From Oscillospiraceae bacterium (GTDB lineage Bacteria; Bacillota; Clostridia; Oscillospirales; Oscillospiraceae): a stretch of 64,000 nucleotides of DNA. The notes beneath the pieces were generated by a model, which saw only the letters and a list, made by a program, of their open reading frames with translations, had not been told where the DNA came from and did no database searches. Positions 42,218-51,573 of this stretch are shown here, piece after piece (the stretch's first letter is position 1; every line of letters begins with the position of its first letter). The stretch spans positions 1-64,000 of the forward strand of contig CADBWQ010000025.1 of assembly GCA_902798545.1 (NCBI GenBank), given 5' to 3'. A program made the translations under genes and the position numbers.

Positions 42218-42283
42218 AAAACAGAACGCGACAGCATCAGTGGGCAACAAAGCCCTACACTCTACTATCGCGTTCTGTTTTTA
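42218..42283 (+). terminator. Rho-independent terminator of the second precursor gene
   Basis: Long stem AAACAGAACGCGA / TCGCGTTCTGTTT (42218-42231 with 42268-42280) enclosing a small GGGC/GCCC hairpin, then TTTTT. Confidence 0.85.
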
Positions 42284-42373
42284 TGCTTCCAAACGCTGTC
42301 ACTCTACCAGAAGGCCTTCCAGATGGAGAACTGTAACCAAGTGGCGCAAACCATCGCCCCCTGGTTTGCACGA

Positions 42374-43264
42374 TTATTCTATCGCCTTAATCTCAGACCC
42401 ATCAATATTTGCGACTATCGTTGTTTCCATCATAAAATCTTTGTTCGCGTTCAGACTGTAAATTGAGGTATCATCAAGCCAGTAGAACTGCCACAAATAT
42501 TCTTCTAAATATAAAGCTTCATTTTTTCCTGTTTCAACGTGATAGGAATACATTCTTTTACTATCATAATAATTGGTATAAACCACCTGGGTACCATTGA
42601 AAGCAAATGTTGTCGGATTTACCTCAGAGATCACCTCTGTACCAGATTCAGGAACATAGATTTTCAAAACTCGCCTCAAGTCGGCAGCATTGACCGGTAA
42701 ACCCTTTTCATCCCATTCTACATCGCCATCATAGGACACATAATAGAACTTTTCCCCGTCCTTTATATACTGATAACATACGTCATCAATGAAGATATGA
42801 TCATTTGTTCCATCCGCATCACAGACATGCAATTTCTTGCCGTCCAGGTAATCCTGGTAATAAAGTCGGTCACCTATGAAATATGGATAGAACGCAGGCT
42901 TTTCCAGAATCTGTGTGATCTCACTCCCATCAAGATCAGCCCTGAAAAACGCTCCTGTAATTGTATTCACATTCTTATCCGTCAAAGCATAGTTTTCAGT
43001 AAAAGTACTTCCATCATTGTTGATGGAGAAATAGAGATAACCATCATGAATCTGCACATATCGAATTGTACCGGGAATGGGCTGGCTTTTCGGGCCTATT
43101 AACTCAGTTTCTTCACCTCCTGTTACCCTGGATTTCATAATCGAAGTTTGATTACTATCCTTACGGTTCAAAAAATAAACCCACATGTCGTCGGAATAGA
43201 TATACGAAGGCCTACATCCAGCTTTGGCTTCTGTTTCGCCAGATTTCCTATTCGTAAACAACAT
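42374..43264 (-). CDS. Beta-propeller-like protein (DUF5050 type), probably N-terminally truncated
   Basis: A 296-aa protein of repeated blades: IYSDDMWVYFLNRKDS, YVQIHDGYLYFSINN, FFRADLDGSEITQIL, YPYFIGDRLYYQDYLD, CDADGTNDHIFIDDV, YIKDGEKFYYVSYDGD. The pattern matches the extracellular DUF5050 propellers of Clostridia. Those normally start with a signal peptide or lipobox, which is absent here, and no frame upstream supplies one, so the 5' part may be lost. It is AT-richer than its neighbours. The ATG at 43264 has only a weak Shine-Dalgarno. Possibly a pseudogene fragment. Confidence 0.6.
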   Translation of the reverse strand: MLFTNRKSGETEAKAGCRPSYIYSDDMWVYFLNRKDSNQTSIMKSRVTGGEETELIGPKSQPIPGTIRYVQIHDGYLYFSINNDGSTFTENYALTDKNVNTITGAFFRADLDGSEITQILEKPAFYPYFIGDRLYYQDYLDGKKLHVCDADGTNDHIFIDDVCYQYIKDGEKFYYVSYDGDVEWDEKGLPVNAADLRRVLKIYVPESGTEVISEVNPTTFAFNGTQVVYTNYYDSKRMYSYHVETGKNEALYLEEYLWQFYWLDDTSIYSLNANKDFMMETTIVANIDGSEIKAIE

Positions 43265-43436
43265 TGAGTGTTCCCTGTTCTAACTCCTTTATGTGGGGTT
43301 TTCCAAAAATCACAGAATTCTTCATTGAGGCAACCGGGCTTTTGATTCTTCCCCCCAAATACCAAGTGGTATTCCTGCAATCCGTCCCACTCACTATGTC
43401 AAATGATTATAATACATTATAACGTATATTTATTCT
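43265..43436. other. AT-rich intergenic region
   Basis: No gene, signal peptide or clear promoter is seen between the beta-propeller start and the nrdD terminator. Confidence 0.4.
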
Positions 43437-43479
43437 AAAAGAAACACACCTACCTACGATACGAAGGCGGGTGTGTTTC
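43437..43479 (-). terminator. Rho-independent terminator of nrdD
   Basis: Perfect 10-bp stem GAAACACACC / GGTGTGTTTC (43441-43450, 43470-43479), followed leftwards by TTTT. Confidence 0.75.
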
Positions 43480-43612
43480 TTTATTTGTTTTGCAATTTGT
43501 CTGTTTTTCAGAAAACAACATTTTAGTTTTTTTCAGAGTTAACGTGGATAATGTTCATTTTTCCCTATTTTTTCAAAAAAATTTTTTCCGGAGATGTTTT
43601 AGTCCGGATTCC

Positions 43613-45814
43613 TTACAGGTGCAGGACGCGGTCTTTGATTTCCTGGGTGCGGCCCTGGTTCCAGAACTGGGTGCCGATGTAGCCGCAGGTGCGGCGGGCG
43701 ACATTCATCTTGTTCTGGTCGCGGTTGCCGCAGTTTGGGCACACCCAGACGAGCTTGCCGTTGTCTTCCTCGATGCTGATCTCGCCGTCGTAGCCGCAGA
43801 CCTGGCAGTAGTCGCTCTTGGTGTTGAGCTCGGCGTACATGATGTTGTCATAGATGAAGCGCATAACGGAGAGGACCGCTTCGAGGTTGTCCTGCATGTT
43901 GGGCACCTCGACATAGCTGATGGCTCCACCGGGCGAAAGGGCCTGGAACTTGGCCTCGATGCGAAGCTTTTCGAAGGCGTCGATTGGCTCGGTGACATGG
44001 ATGTGGTAGCTGTTGGTGATATAGCCTTTGTCCGTGATGTTCTTGATGACACCGAAGCGCTTCTGCAGGCACTTTGCAAATTTGTACGTGGTGCTCTCCA
44101 GCGGCGTGCCATAGATGGAGTAGTCGATGTTCTCGGCAGCTTTCCATTTTGCGGTATACTCGTTGAGCTTGTTCATGATCTCAAGGCCCAGCGCTTCACC
44201 CTCCGGCTCAGTGAGCTTTTTGCCGTTAAGGGCAAGGACGCATTCCCACAGTCCGGCATAGCCGAGACTGATGGTACTGTAGCCGTTGTAAAGGAGCCTG
44301 TCAATAGTCTCCCCTTTCTGCAGTCTGGCCAGAGCGCCATACTGCCAGAGGATCGGGGCCACATCCGAAACCGTTCCAAGGAGACGCTCGTGCCGGCAGC
44401 GCAGCGCCCGGTGACAGAGCTCCATACGCTCGTCAAAAATCTCCCAGAAGCGGTCGAGATCGCCACCGGCGGAGAGGCCGATATCCACGAGGTTCACGGT
44501 GACAACCCCCTGATTGAAACGGCCATAGTATTTGTGCTTGCCCTCTTCATAATTTCCGGCGTTTGCCACATTGCCCAGATGGGCATCCGTAAAGCGGTCC
44601 GGGGTCAGGAAGCTGCGGCAGCCCATGCAGGTGTACACATCACCTTTTTTGAGCTGCTTCATGATCTTTTCGGAGATATAGTCCGGAACCATTCGCTTTG
44701 CAGTGCACTTGGCGGCAAGCTTCGTCAGATCATAGTACCTGCTGCCCTCATGGATATTGTCTTCTTCCAGAACATAAATAAGCTTCGGGAAAGCCGGGGT
44801 GACCCAGACGCCCTTCTCGTTCTTCACACCTTCATAGCGTTGAAGCAGGACCTCTTCGATAATCATGGCGAGGTCCGCTTTTTCGCTCTCGTTCTTTGCC
44901 TCGTTCAGGTACATATAGACCGTGACAAAGGGGGCCTGCCCGTTGGTGGTCAGGAGGGTCACGACCTGGTACTGGATGGTCTGGACGCCGCGCTTGATCT
45001 CGGCGCGGAGCATGCGCTCGGTGATCTTCTGCTTGATCTCTTCCGACATCTCCACCCCCGAAAGCTCGCACTCTTCGTCCAGTTCCTTGCGGAGCTTCCT
45101 GCGGCTTACTTCCACAAAGGGGGCGAGGTGCGTCAGGGAGATCGACTGTCCGCCGTACTGATTTGAGGCAACCTGTGCAATGATCTGGGTGGCGATGTTG
45201 CAGGCGGTCGAGAAGCTGTGCGGCTTCTCAATCAGGGTACCTGTAATGACGGTACCGTTCTGGAGCATATCCTCGAGGTTCACGAGGTCACAGTTGTGCA
45301 TATGCTGGGCATAGTAGTCCATGTCATGGAAGTGGATAATGCCTTCGTTGTGGGCTTCGACAATGTCCGCCGGGAGCAGGATGCGTTCGCTGATGTCCTT
45401 GGAGACCTCACCCGCCATGTAGTCACGCTGGGTGGAGTTGATAACCGGATTCTTGTTGGCATTCTCCTGCTTTGCCTCTTCATTGGTGCACTCGATGAGG
45501 CTGAGGATCTTCTTGTCGGTGGTGTTGGACTGGCGGACAAGCGCCCGTGTATAGCGATAGGTTATATAGCGCTTCGCGACTTCATAGGCGCCGTGAGACA
45601 TGAGCTGTCGTTCCACCATATCCTGGACTTCTTCCACGCCGGGTGCGCGACCGAGGGCGGCACAGGACGCCGTGACTGAATCTGTCATGGCCTGGATGGC
45701 CTCCTCCGGAACACGTTCGGACGGGTCGGAGGCAAAATTGGCCTTGCGGATGGCGTTTGCGATCTTCTCTCTGTCAAACTCTGCTTCGGAGCTGTTGCGC
45801 TTGATAATTCTCAT
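43613..45814 (-). CDS. nrdD: Anaerobic ribonucleoside-triphosphate reductase (class III)
   Basis: A 733-aa glycyl-radical enzyme that makes dNTPs without oxygen. The N-terminal ATP-cone (IIKRNSSEAEFDREKIANAI region) provides allosteric control. The catalytic barrel includes GVVTVNLVDIGLSAGG, and the radical site near the C-terminus is RRTCGYIG. A zinc ribbon YCQVCGYDG...WVCPNCGNR lies just before it. Length is normal. NrdG, its activase, is far away at 26.4 kb. The message has its own promoter and a 5' hairpin; no NrdR box (ACAC-AT-rich-GTGT) is visible. Confidence 0.97.
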   Translation of the reverse strand: MRIIKRNSSEAEFDREKIANAIRKANFASDPSERVPEEAIQAMTDSVTASCAALGRAPGVEEVQDMVERQLMSHGAYEVAKRYITYRYTRALVRQSNTTDKKILSLIECTNEEAKQENANKNPVINSTQRDYMAGEVSKDISERILLPADIVEAHNEGIIHFHDMDYYAQHMHNCDLVNLEDMLQNGTVITGTLIEKPHSFSTACNIATQIIAQVASNQYGGQSISLTHLAPFVEVSRRKLRKELDEECELSGVEMSEEIKQKITERMLRAEIKRGVQTIQYQVVTLLTTNGQAPFVTVYMYLNEAKNESEKADLAMIIEEVLLQRYEGVKNEKGVWVTPAFPKLIYVLEEDNIHEGSRYYDLTKLAAKCTAKRMVPDYISEKIMKQLKKGDVYTCMGCRSFLTPDRFTDAHLGNVANAGNYEEGKHKYYGRFNQGVVTVNLVDIGLSAGGDLDRFWEIFDERMELCHRALRCRHERLLGTVSDVAPILWQYGALARLQKGETIDRLLYNGYSTISLGYAGLWECVLALNGKKLTEPEGEALGLEIMNKLNEYTAKWKAAENIDYSIYGTPLESTTYKFAKCLQKRFGVIKNITDKGYITNSYHIHVTEPIDAFEKLRIEAKFQALSPGGAISYVEVPNMQDNLEAVLSVMRFIYDNIMYAELNTKSDYCQVCGYDGEISIEEDNGKLVWVCPNCGNRDQNKMNVARRTCGYIGTQFWNQGRTQEIKDRVLHL

Positions 45815-45852
45815 ATAAAACGGTCTCCATATTCTCTCTGAAAACGAAATTA

Positions 45853-45878
45853 CTGCACAGCATTTTGGTGCTGTGCAG
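45853..45878 (-). promoter_or_regulatory. Hairpin at the 5' end of the nrdD message
   Basis: Perfect 10-bp inverted repeat CTGCACAGCA / TGCTGTGCAG with a six-base loop, within a few bases of the expected transcription start and 39 bp before the nrdD ATG. Confidence 0.6.
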
Positions 45879-45883
45879 CGAGA

Positions 45884-45912
45884 AGAATACCATATCTTGT
45901 ATCTAAAGTAAA
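45884..45912 (-). promoter_or_regulatory. Sigma-A promoter for nrdD
   Basis: On the minus strand: TTTACT (complement of 45907-45912), 17-bp spacer, TATTCT (complement of 45884-45889). Confidence 0.55.
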
Positions 45913-45980
45913 GGATTTTGTTTTTTTGTTTTTCTGTAACTCTTTGTCTTTTCTACCGGTATTCCACCGGAGGAAGCGGA

Positions 45981-47147
45981 TCACAGCCTGATCCGCTCTA
46001 ACCCGGCAAGGGCTTCTTCCACCAGTGCGGCGACATCCAGTGCGCTCTCCGCAGTCTCCACTTCGACGATCTTCGGATGGGTCCGCGGATGCCGCGGAGT
46101 GAAGACCGTACAGCAGTCCTCATAGGGGAGGATTGAGGTGTCGAAGGTGCCGATCTTCCGGGCGTAGCGGACAATGTCCTCCTTGTCCATTCCAACCAGC
46201 GGCTGCAGGACCGGCAGCGTCGTCACGGCCTGGGTAGAAGCCATGGCCTCCATGGTCTGACTTGCAACCTGGCCAAGATTCTCCCCAGTGACTATAGCCT
46301 TCGCGCCGGTGCGTTCGGCAATTTTCTGGGCGATACGCATCATGAACCGGCGCATGATAAGGGTGAAATACTCCTCCGGGCACTTGTCGCGGATTTCCTC
46401 CTGAATATGGGTGAAGGGCACAACCTCCAGCGTCATATCCCCGCAATACCTTGTAAGGAGATGCCCGAGCTCAATCACCTTTTCCTTCGCCTGCTGGGAA
46501 GTATAGGGGAAGGAGAAAAAATGGACCGGGATCAGGCGCACACCGCGCTTTGCAATCATATAGGTGGAAACCGGGCTGTCGATTCCTCCGGAAAGGAGAG
46601 ACACTGCAATTCCGTTGGATCCCACGGGCATACCGCCCGCGCCGTCCACTGGCTGCGTGTGGACATAGGCCGCAAGGTCCCGAACCTCAATATTCACAAC
46701 GAGTTCGGGACTGTGGACATCCACCGCGCAGTTGGGATAAGCCTCTGCCAGTTCTCCGCCAACATACTGGCTGAGCTGGATGCTGGTCATGGGAAAGCGT
46801 TTGTCGCTGCGCTTGGACTCAACCTTAAAGCTCTTTGCCCGAAGCATATCCTCCCGCAGGCATTCAATGGCGAGGCGGACAATGGCATCCTTGTCTTTTT
46901 CACAGGCCGAAGCCCGGCTGATTTTGACCACACCGAACACATCCCTGACCGCTTCGAAGGCAGCGTCCAGATCTGCACTTTCATCGGCGGGCTCCACGTA
47001 GACCGTTGACTGCAGGCAGCTGACATTGAATCTGCCAAGGTCGGCGAGGCGGCGTCGGACATTGCCTACCAGTCGTGCCTCAAAGCTGCGGCGGTTCAGT
47101 CCTTTCAGGACGATCTCTCCGAGTTTCAACAATAAGATGTCATTCAT
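45981..47147 (-). CDS. thiI: tRNA 4-thiouridine synthase ThiI
   Basis: A 388-aa ThiI that thiolates U8 of tRNA and, in some species, supplies sulfur for thiamine. The N-terminal ferredoxin-like/THUMP region (KLGEIVLKGLNRRSFEARL) is followed by the PP-loop SLLSGGIDSPVSTYM and the catalytic AANTSA-like ending region PYEDCCTVFTPRHPRT. The C-terminal rhodanese domain of enterobacterial ThiI is absent, as usual in Firmicutes. The neighbouring nifS/iscS gene common beside thiI is not present upstream. Confidence 0.95.
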   Translation of the reverse strand: MNDILLLKLGEIVLKGLNRRSFEARLVGNVRRRLADLGRFNVSCLQSTVYVEPADESADLDAAFEAVRDVFGVVKISRASACEKDKDAIVRLAIECLREDMLRAKSFKVESKRSDKRFPMTSIQLSQYVGGELAEAYPNCAVDVHSPELVVNIEVRDLAAYVHTQPVDGAGGMPVGSNGIAVSLLSGGIDSPVSTYMIAKRGVRLIPVHFFSFPYTSQQAKEKVIELGHLLTRYCGDMTLEVVPFTHIQEEIRDKCPEEYFTLIMRRFMMRIAQKIAERTGAKAIVTGENLGQVASQTMEAMASTQAVTTLPVLQPLVGMDKEDIVRYARKIGTFDTSILPYEDCCTVFTPRHPRTHPKIVEVETAESALDVAALVEEALAGLERIRL

Positions 47148-47180
47148 TTGGATTCTCCTTGTGAAATGCGGCTTATCCTC

Positions 47181-49085
47181 TCAGTAGTTCCGGACATAGA
47201 GATAGTAGGGATAAACCGTTCCGTTATCTTCATAATAAACTGTCTGCAGGAGGCTGTAGCAGGGACTGTCCACCTCGAGTCCCCGGGAGACAATGTACTC
47301 CGTCACACCATCCGCCATATAGTGTTCCATTTCCGAAACCATCTCCTCCGAAGGGAGATTCAGCATGCAGAAATAACGAGTGGATGGGACAATATCCGCT
47401 GTTGTGAAAAGACCGATATCCAGCGCCCCGTAATTAAACAGCGTTGCATCCGGCTTATCTCTGAGTGTCTCCGCGAAAATGAACTGGGGCATCTCGGCAC
47501 GTCTGTGCAGCAGCATTCCGCTGTTTTCAGATCCGAACAGCGCCAGCGTGAACAGGATTGGGATCAGAATGCGTCCAAGGCGATTTCTGCGATTGGAACG
47601 GGATTCCGATATTCCGGTCTGTTCCTCTTTCGTATTGCCGGATGGATCTGCCAATGCACTACAGCAACTCAGGAGCATGGACACCCCGAGCGGAATGAAT
47701 ACACAGAGAATCTCAGAATAATACTTTAGATTGATTCCCCCGGCATAAATCATTCCGAATGCGAAAGCAAAGGACAGGAACACATGAACAGCCAGTTCCC
47801 GTTCCCTGCTCTTCCAGAGGGAGAGCACACTGAAGAGGACCAGCAGGATCGTCGCATCGTTATAAGTGAGCATGGAAGCAAGGCCGGAACCCAGTCCACG
47901 GATCGTACGGAGCAGGGACGATGCCTTGCCGTAGACAAAGATATTGTTGTAGAAGTACGCCTCCCAGAGAGATGAAAGCGCATGGTGATAAGCAAAGTAA
48001 GCCAGGATCGGCAGCGAAACTGTAACGACGCCGAGTGCAATCATTCCAAGCAGTTTCAACAGCCGGACCGCATGTCCTTCCCGAAGCATCCGGTACGCCG
48101 GTACAAGGATAAATCCAATGTAAAAACCCAGCATGCTGTACTTGATCCAAAGCACCGCGCTGGAACTCAAGCCGATCAGGAAGGCCTCCTTCAGGCTGAG
48201 CTCGCGCTTCAGACAGATACACTGTAGTCCGTAATAGAACGAGAGCATCACGAGCGGCAGAGAAAGCTCTTCCGCACTGCCGCCCTTGAGGAAAGCCGGC
48301 GCCGTATAAACCAGCGCTGCTGTCAGGAATAGGAAAATCGGGCTTCTCCTGCCCGTAAGAAGCAGATGGCATTTCCATGCCAGGCTCAGGAAAGCCCAGG
48401 CTGCCGCAATTTCCAGCAGCCATCCGCCAAGGAAACTACGGTGGGAAACCGGATAACAGAGGGCATACAGCGCATACAGCAGAGGGCCCTTCTGTTCATA
48501 AAGGTCACGGTAGGGTACGATTCCGTACAGCATGGATTTGCCTACGGTAAAAAAACAATTGGCGTCCACCCAGTCGTTAAAGGGGTAGAGCGGGGATGAA
48601 AGTGAGCAGACGGAGACGGAGACCACCGCCACGCAGAACAGCAGTCGTCGGTCTTCCCTGCTGACCATACCGCGGTCATCGGCATGTACCATCGGTCGGT
48701 CCGCCGTGAGGCTCTCCCCAAGTGCCAGAAGAAGTGCCGACAGAAACGGGACTGCACCGGCACAGCTTATTCCGGCAGCCAGAAGGATCGGTATGGCCTT
48801 CCGCCACTCAAAGAACTGCAGCGAGACAAGCCGCTTCGTGCGCAGCCACACGATGAGAAACAGTATCGAGAAAAGCAGAGACAAAAAGGCTGCCCGCAGG
48901 AGATATTGCCTGTTCTCCCGGTTATCTTTGGCTTCCCCCTGTTTCTCTCCAGCAGAGATCAGCGCCGTGGCAAGCAGCGCTGTCACTGCCGGGGAGATCA
49001 CAAAGCTCGCATATAGCGGTCTGACCAGCAGGACGCAGAACGCGGCTGCCGAGAGACAGAGCCGGATTCTTTTTTGTTTTTCCAT
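47181..49085 (-). CDS. Polytopic membrane protein, GT-C glycosyltransferase-like
   Basis: A 634-aa protein with at least ten membrane helices over residues 1 to about 490 and a short polar end. The first large outer loop carries YPFNDWVDANCFFTVGKSM and IVPYRDLYEQKGPLLYAL. The Asp in NDW and the YEQKGP motif fit dolichyl-phosphate-mannose-type (GT-C) transferases. A C-terminal soluble part (LPSEEMVSEMEHYMADGV; EYIVSRGLEVDSPCY) is also typical. Likely adds a lipid-linked sugar to a surface polymer; donor unknown. Start at 49085 since AAGGGGCGG is correctly spaced from it. Confidence 0.72.
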   Translation of the reverse strand: MEKQKRIRLCLSAAAFCVLLVRPLYASFVISPAVTALLATALISAGEKQGEAKDNRENRQYLLRAAFLSLLFSILFLIVWLRTKRLVSLQFFEWRKAIPILLAAGISCAGAVPFLSALLLALGESLTADRPMVHADDRGMVSREDRRLLFCVAVVSVSVCSLSSPLYPFNDWVDANCFFTVGKSMLYGIVPYRDLYEQKGPLLYALYALCYPVSHRSFLGGWLLEIAAAWAFLSLAWKCHLLLTGRRSPIFLFLTAALVYTAPAFLKGGSAEELSLPLVMLSFYYGLQCICLKRELSLKEAFLIGLSSSAVLWIKYSMLGFYIGFILVPAYRMLREGHAVRLLKLLGMIALGVVTVSLPILAYFAYHHALSSLWEAYFYNNIFVYGKASSLLRTIRGLGSGLASMLTYNDATILLVLFSVLSLWKSRERELAVHVFLSFAFAFGMIYAGGINLKYYSEILCVFIPLGVSMLLSCCSALADPSGNTKEEQTGISESRSNRRNRLGRILIPILFTLALFGSENSGMLLHRRAEMPQFIFAETLRDKPDATLFNYGALDIGLFTTADIVPSTRYFCMLNLPSEEMVSEMEHYMADGVTEYIVSRGLEVDSPCYSLLQTVYYEDNGTVYPYYLYVRNY

Positions 49086-49146
49086 GTTCATCCGCCCCTT
49101 CTGTGCTGCCGCATCTGTTTCTGTGAATCGAACGTACCCCAATGGT

Positions 49147-49704
49147 TCAGAGCTGATCGATCAGTCTTTCCAGTTCCTTCTCCGCGGCGTTCAGGTCCGT
49201 GCTGTCCACTCTCGCATCACAGTAAACAGCCTCCTCACGCTGTTCTCTGGCCAGTTCCAGGCGCGCAGTGAGTTCGAAGGAATTTCTTGCTGATCGGGCA
49301 TATCGTGCTTTAAGCTGCTCCGGATCTTTCGGTTCTACATACACACAGAAAGCCTCCGGCATGTTCTGTTTCACCTGGGCAGCGCGCTCGGGCTCTATGG
49401 TGAGAAGAACGTGCTTTCCACTTCGAAGCCCTTCCTCGACTAGTCTGCGGGAGGTACCGTAGTCATTTCCGGCAAGTTCCGTCGTCTCCAGGAGGTCGCC
49501 CGTCTCTTTCAGCTCATTCCAGCCTTCCAGATCATAATAATAAAAGCGGTCGCCGTCAACCTCGCCATCCTTTTTCTTTCTGGCGGTCACCGGAATCACG
49601 GTTATAAGATCTGCTCTGCGCTCCAGAACATCTGCAACGATGTCCTTCAGACCGGCGCCGAACGGGCCTGTTACAACGATCAGTCTTCCGCTGTTGTTAC
49701 CCAT
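49147..49704 (-). CDS. Guanylate-kinase-like protein with degenerate P-loop
   Basis: A 185-aa protein of guanylate-kinase shape: IVVTGPFGAGLKDIV (9-23) at the P-loop position, a GMP-site-like stretch VTARKKKDGEVDGDRFYYYD, YGTSRRLVEEGLRSGKHVLLTIEPERA, and EPKDPEQLKARYARSARN. The Walker A is damaged: the canonical GxGK(S/T) reads G-A-G-L-K-D, so the Lys is shifted and no Ser/Thr follows. It may bind ligands without normal kinase activity. The start at 49704 has GGAGGAAAACC. It lies between a GT-C-like gene and a phosphoglycerol transferase gene. Confidence 0.72.
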   Translation of the reverse strand: MGNNSGRLIVVTGPFGAGLKDIVADVLERRADLITVIPVTARKKKDGEVDGDRFYYYDLEGWNELKETGDLLETTELAGNDYGTSRRLVEEGLRSGKHVLLTIEPERAAQVKQNMPEAFCVYVEPKDPEQLKARYARSARNSFELTARLELAREQREEAVYCDARVDSTDLNAAEKELERLIDQL

Positions 49705-49836
49705 GGTTTTCCTCCTGTGGATGCTGAGTCTTCGTATTTTAACACCTTTATTGTGTATTGACAAGCAGTTTATCCAATCCATTCCTTTCGGTGAACGCTG
49801 CGGCGCAATGTGCTCCGGGAGCTCCGGCACCGCGTC

Positions 49837-51360
49837 CTATTCCTCTATCCGCAAAAGCTCGGCATTATAGAATGCGGACTGTTTCTGCAGTTCTTCTGTG
49901 AGATACTCATAGCCGAACTGCTCCGTCAGGGTCTTCCTGTCTGAGAACAGATTTGTACCAAGACCCAGCCGATCTCCGTCGATCTCTGCTCCCAAAGCCG
50001 CCAGCGTCGTGGGAAACAGATCAAAGGTACCAAACAGGCGATTCTTTTCTTTCGACGGCGTAGCAGCAGAATGAATAAAACAATTATAAACCGATCTTGT
50101 ATAGTCCGGGTCTATCTCTTCCATGAATCCGGCATCCATCGTAAGATGATCTCCGCTTATCACGACCGTCGTATTTTCATAAAAGGGCTGCTCCTGAATC
50201 CAGGAAACGAAATCCGCCACCTGACGAGAGGAGCACGCCAGCACATTGGCATACGGAGCCTCAAACTCATCCCTGCACAATCTGCACTGGCAGCCATCCG
50301 GAAAATGGGTATCTGCTGTGAGCATCGTAAAGTTAAACGGTGCATCTTCTTCTGCCAGGCGGGTCAATTCCTCCTTCGCAAAGTCAAACAGTTTCTCATC
50401 TTCAAACCCCCACCACGCCTCATAGTCCTGTGGAAGCCTGTCCGCTTCTTTCAGCGCATCGGTGTCAAGTATCTTATAATTCCCGTGCTCCGTAAAATAG
50501 ACCTCTCTTCCATGGAATTCAGCATTCGAACCAAGGAGCAGCTCCTGATTATATCCCTGTTCTCTGAGAATCTGGCCTATGGATACAGCCCCGGGAAGGA
50601 AAGAGTCCTCTGCGCCATAGGTATCTGCTTCCAAAGACATCTTCACCGGTACGCCGGCAGTCTGTGCCACCATGGCAGCAGCTGTCCAGGTCGTCCCGGG
50701 ATAGGACAGGGCACCCCCCAATCCTGCATTATGAGAGAAATTCAGGTTATGACTGGCCAGTTGCTCCAGCTCCGGTATATAGCAGGCTGTAATCATCTCT
50801 CCAGCTTCAGGCTCTGCAAAGGTGCTCTCCATTGATTCCAGGAAGATATAAATCAGGTTTCTCTTTTGTTCCGGAAAATGCAGGAGTGAACTGTCTGGTT
50901 TCACATAGTAATTCTCAATGAAATCAGAGTGCATAGAATCCGCTTTCACAAAAGAAAAGAGCCGAATCTGCAATCCACATACGAGAAGAGAAATCGTCAG
51001 CAGCGCACAGGCGAAAGCTAAGACGTATTTCCTGGTCCGGGAAACAAATGCCAGATGCGCACCAGCGGATGAATCTACCAAAAGGAGAGATCTGCCTGTT
51101 TGTTCATTGGTGAACAGACAATAAATCCATACTTCGAGTGCGGTCAAGCCCAGAGACAAGAGGCCGACATGTACAATGGCGCTCTGCAGCAGATCCGAAT
51201 TTACCCCTGTGGAAGTTGATTTCAGCTGGAAAAGGAATTGGTCAAAGCTGATTTGATCATAATTCTGTTCCAGCCAGAGCGCCAGCATAAATAGAATATT
51301 CGCGAGAAGCAGGAGCAACCCTGCCGATTTTTCTTTTCTTGAATAAAGGCTTCTGTTCAT
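49837..51360 (-). CDS. LTA-synthase/MdoB-type phosphoglycerol transferase
   Basis: A 507-aa membrane enzyme. Four or five N-terminal helices (about 10-150) anchor an extracellular sulfatase-fold domain: RNLIYIFLESMEST (metal-binding Glu), SYPGTTWTAAAMVAQTAGVP with the catalytic Thr, FTMLTADTHFPDGCQC, and TVVISGDHLTMD with metal-binding Asp/His. This signature follows the OpgB/MdoB branch more than classical LtaS (no GKTSD). It would move glycerol phosphate from lipid onto a glycan or lipoteichoic acid acceptor. With the two genes downstream it suggests a surface-polymer locus. Confidence 0.85.
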   Translation of the reverse strand: MNRSLYSRKEKSAGLLLLLANILFMLALWLEQNYDQISFDQFLFQLKSTSTGVNSDLLQSAIVHVGLLSLGLTALEVWIYCLFTNEQTGRSLLLVDSSAGAHLAFVSRTRKYVLAFACALLTISLLVCGLQIRLFSFVKADSMHSDFIENYYVKPDSSLLHFPEQKRNLIYIFLESMESTFAEPEAGEMITACYIPELEQLASHNLNFSHNAGLGGALSYPGTTWTAAAMVAQTAGVPVKMSLEADTYGAEDSFLPGAVSIGQILREQGYNQELLLGSNAEFHGREVYFTEHGNYKILDTDALKEADRLPQDYEAWWGFEDEKLFDFAKEELTRLAEEDAPFNFTMLTADTHFPDGCQCRLCRDEFEAPYANVLACSSRQVADFVSWIQEQPFYENTTVVISGDHLTMDAGFMEEIDPDYTRSVYNCFIHSAATPSKEKNRLFGTFDLFPTTLAALGAEIDGDRLGLGTNLFSDRKTLTEQFGYEYLTEELQKQSAFYNAELLRIEE

Positions 51361-51573
51361 TTGTCCATCTCACTGTCTTGCTGTCATGTCTGAAGCTGAT
51401 GTTTGAAGAAGAATATCATAAACAAAAACAAATAGCAAGATGATAGCAGGTACTATATTTTTAATATAATGATATCTTCCGTGTATCATTAACCGCATAT
51501 CACAGGTATTTTCAATTTCGATTGCTCTGTGTTATCATACAATCGTCCTGAGGGAACAGGACAAATAACTCAG

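Noticed and set aside
43490-45166. 558-aa plus-strand ORF opposite nrdD
   Set aside because: Antisense of a highly conserved enzyme with intact radical and zinc motifs.
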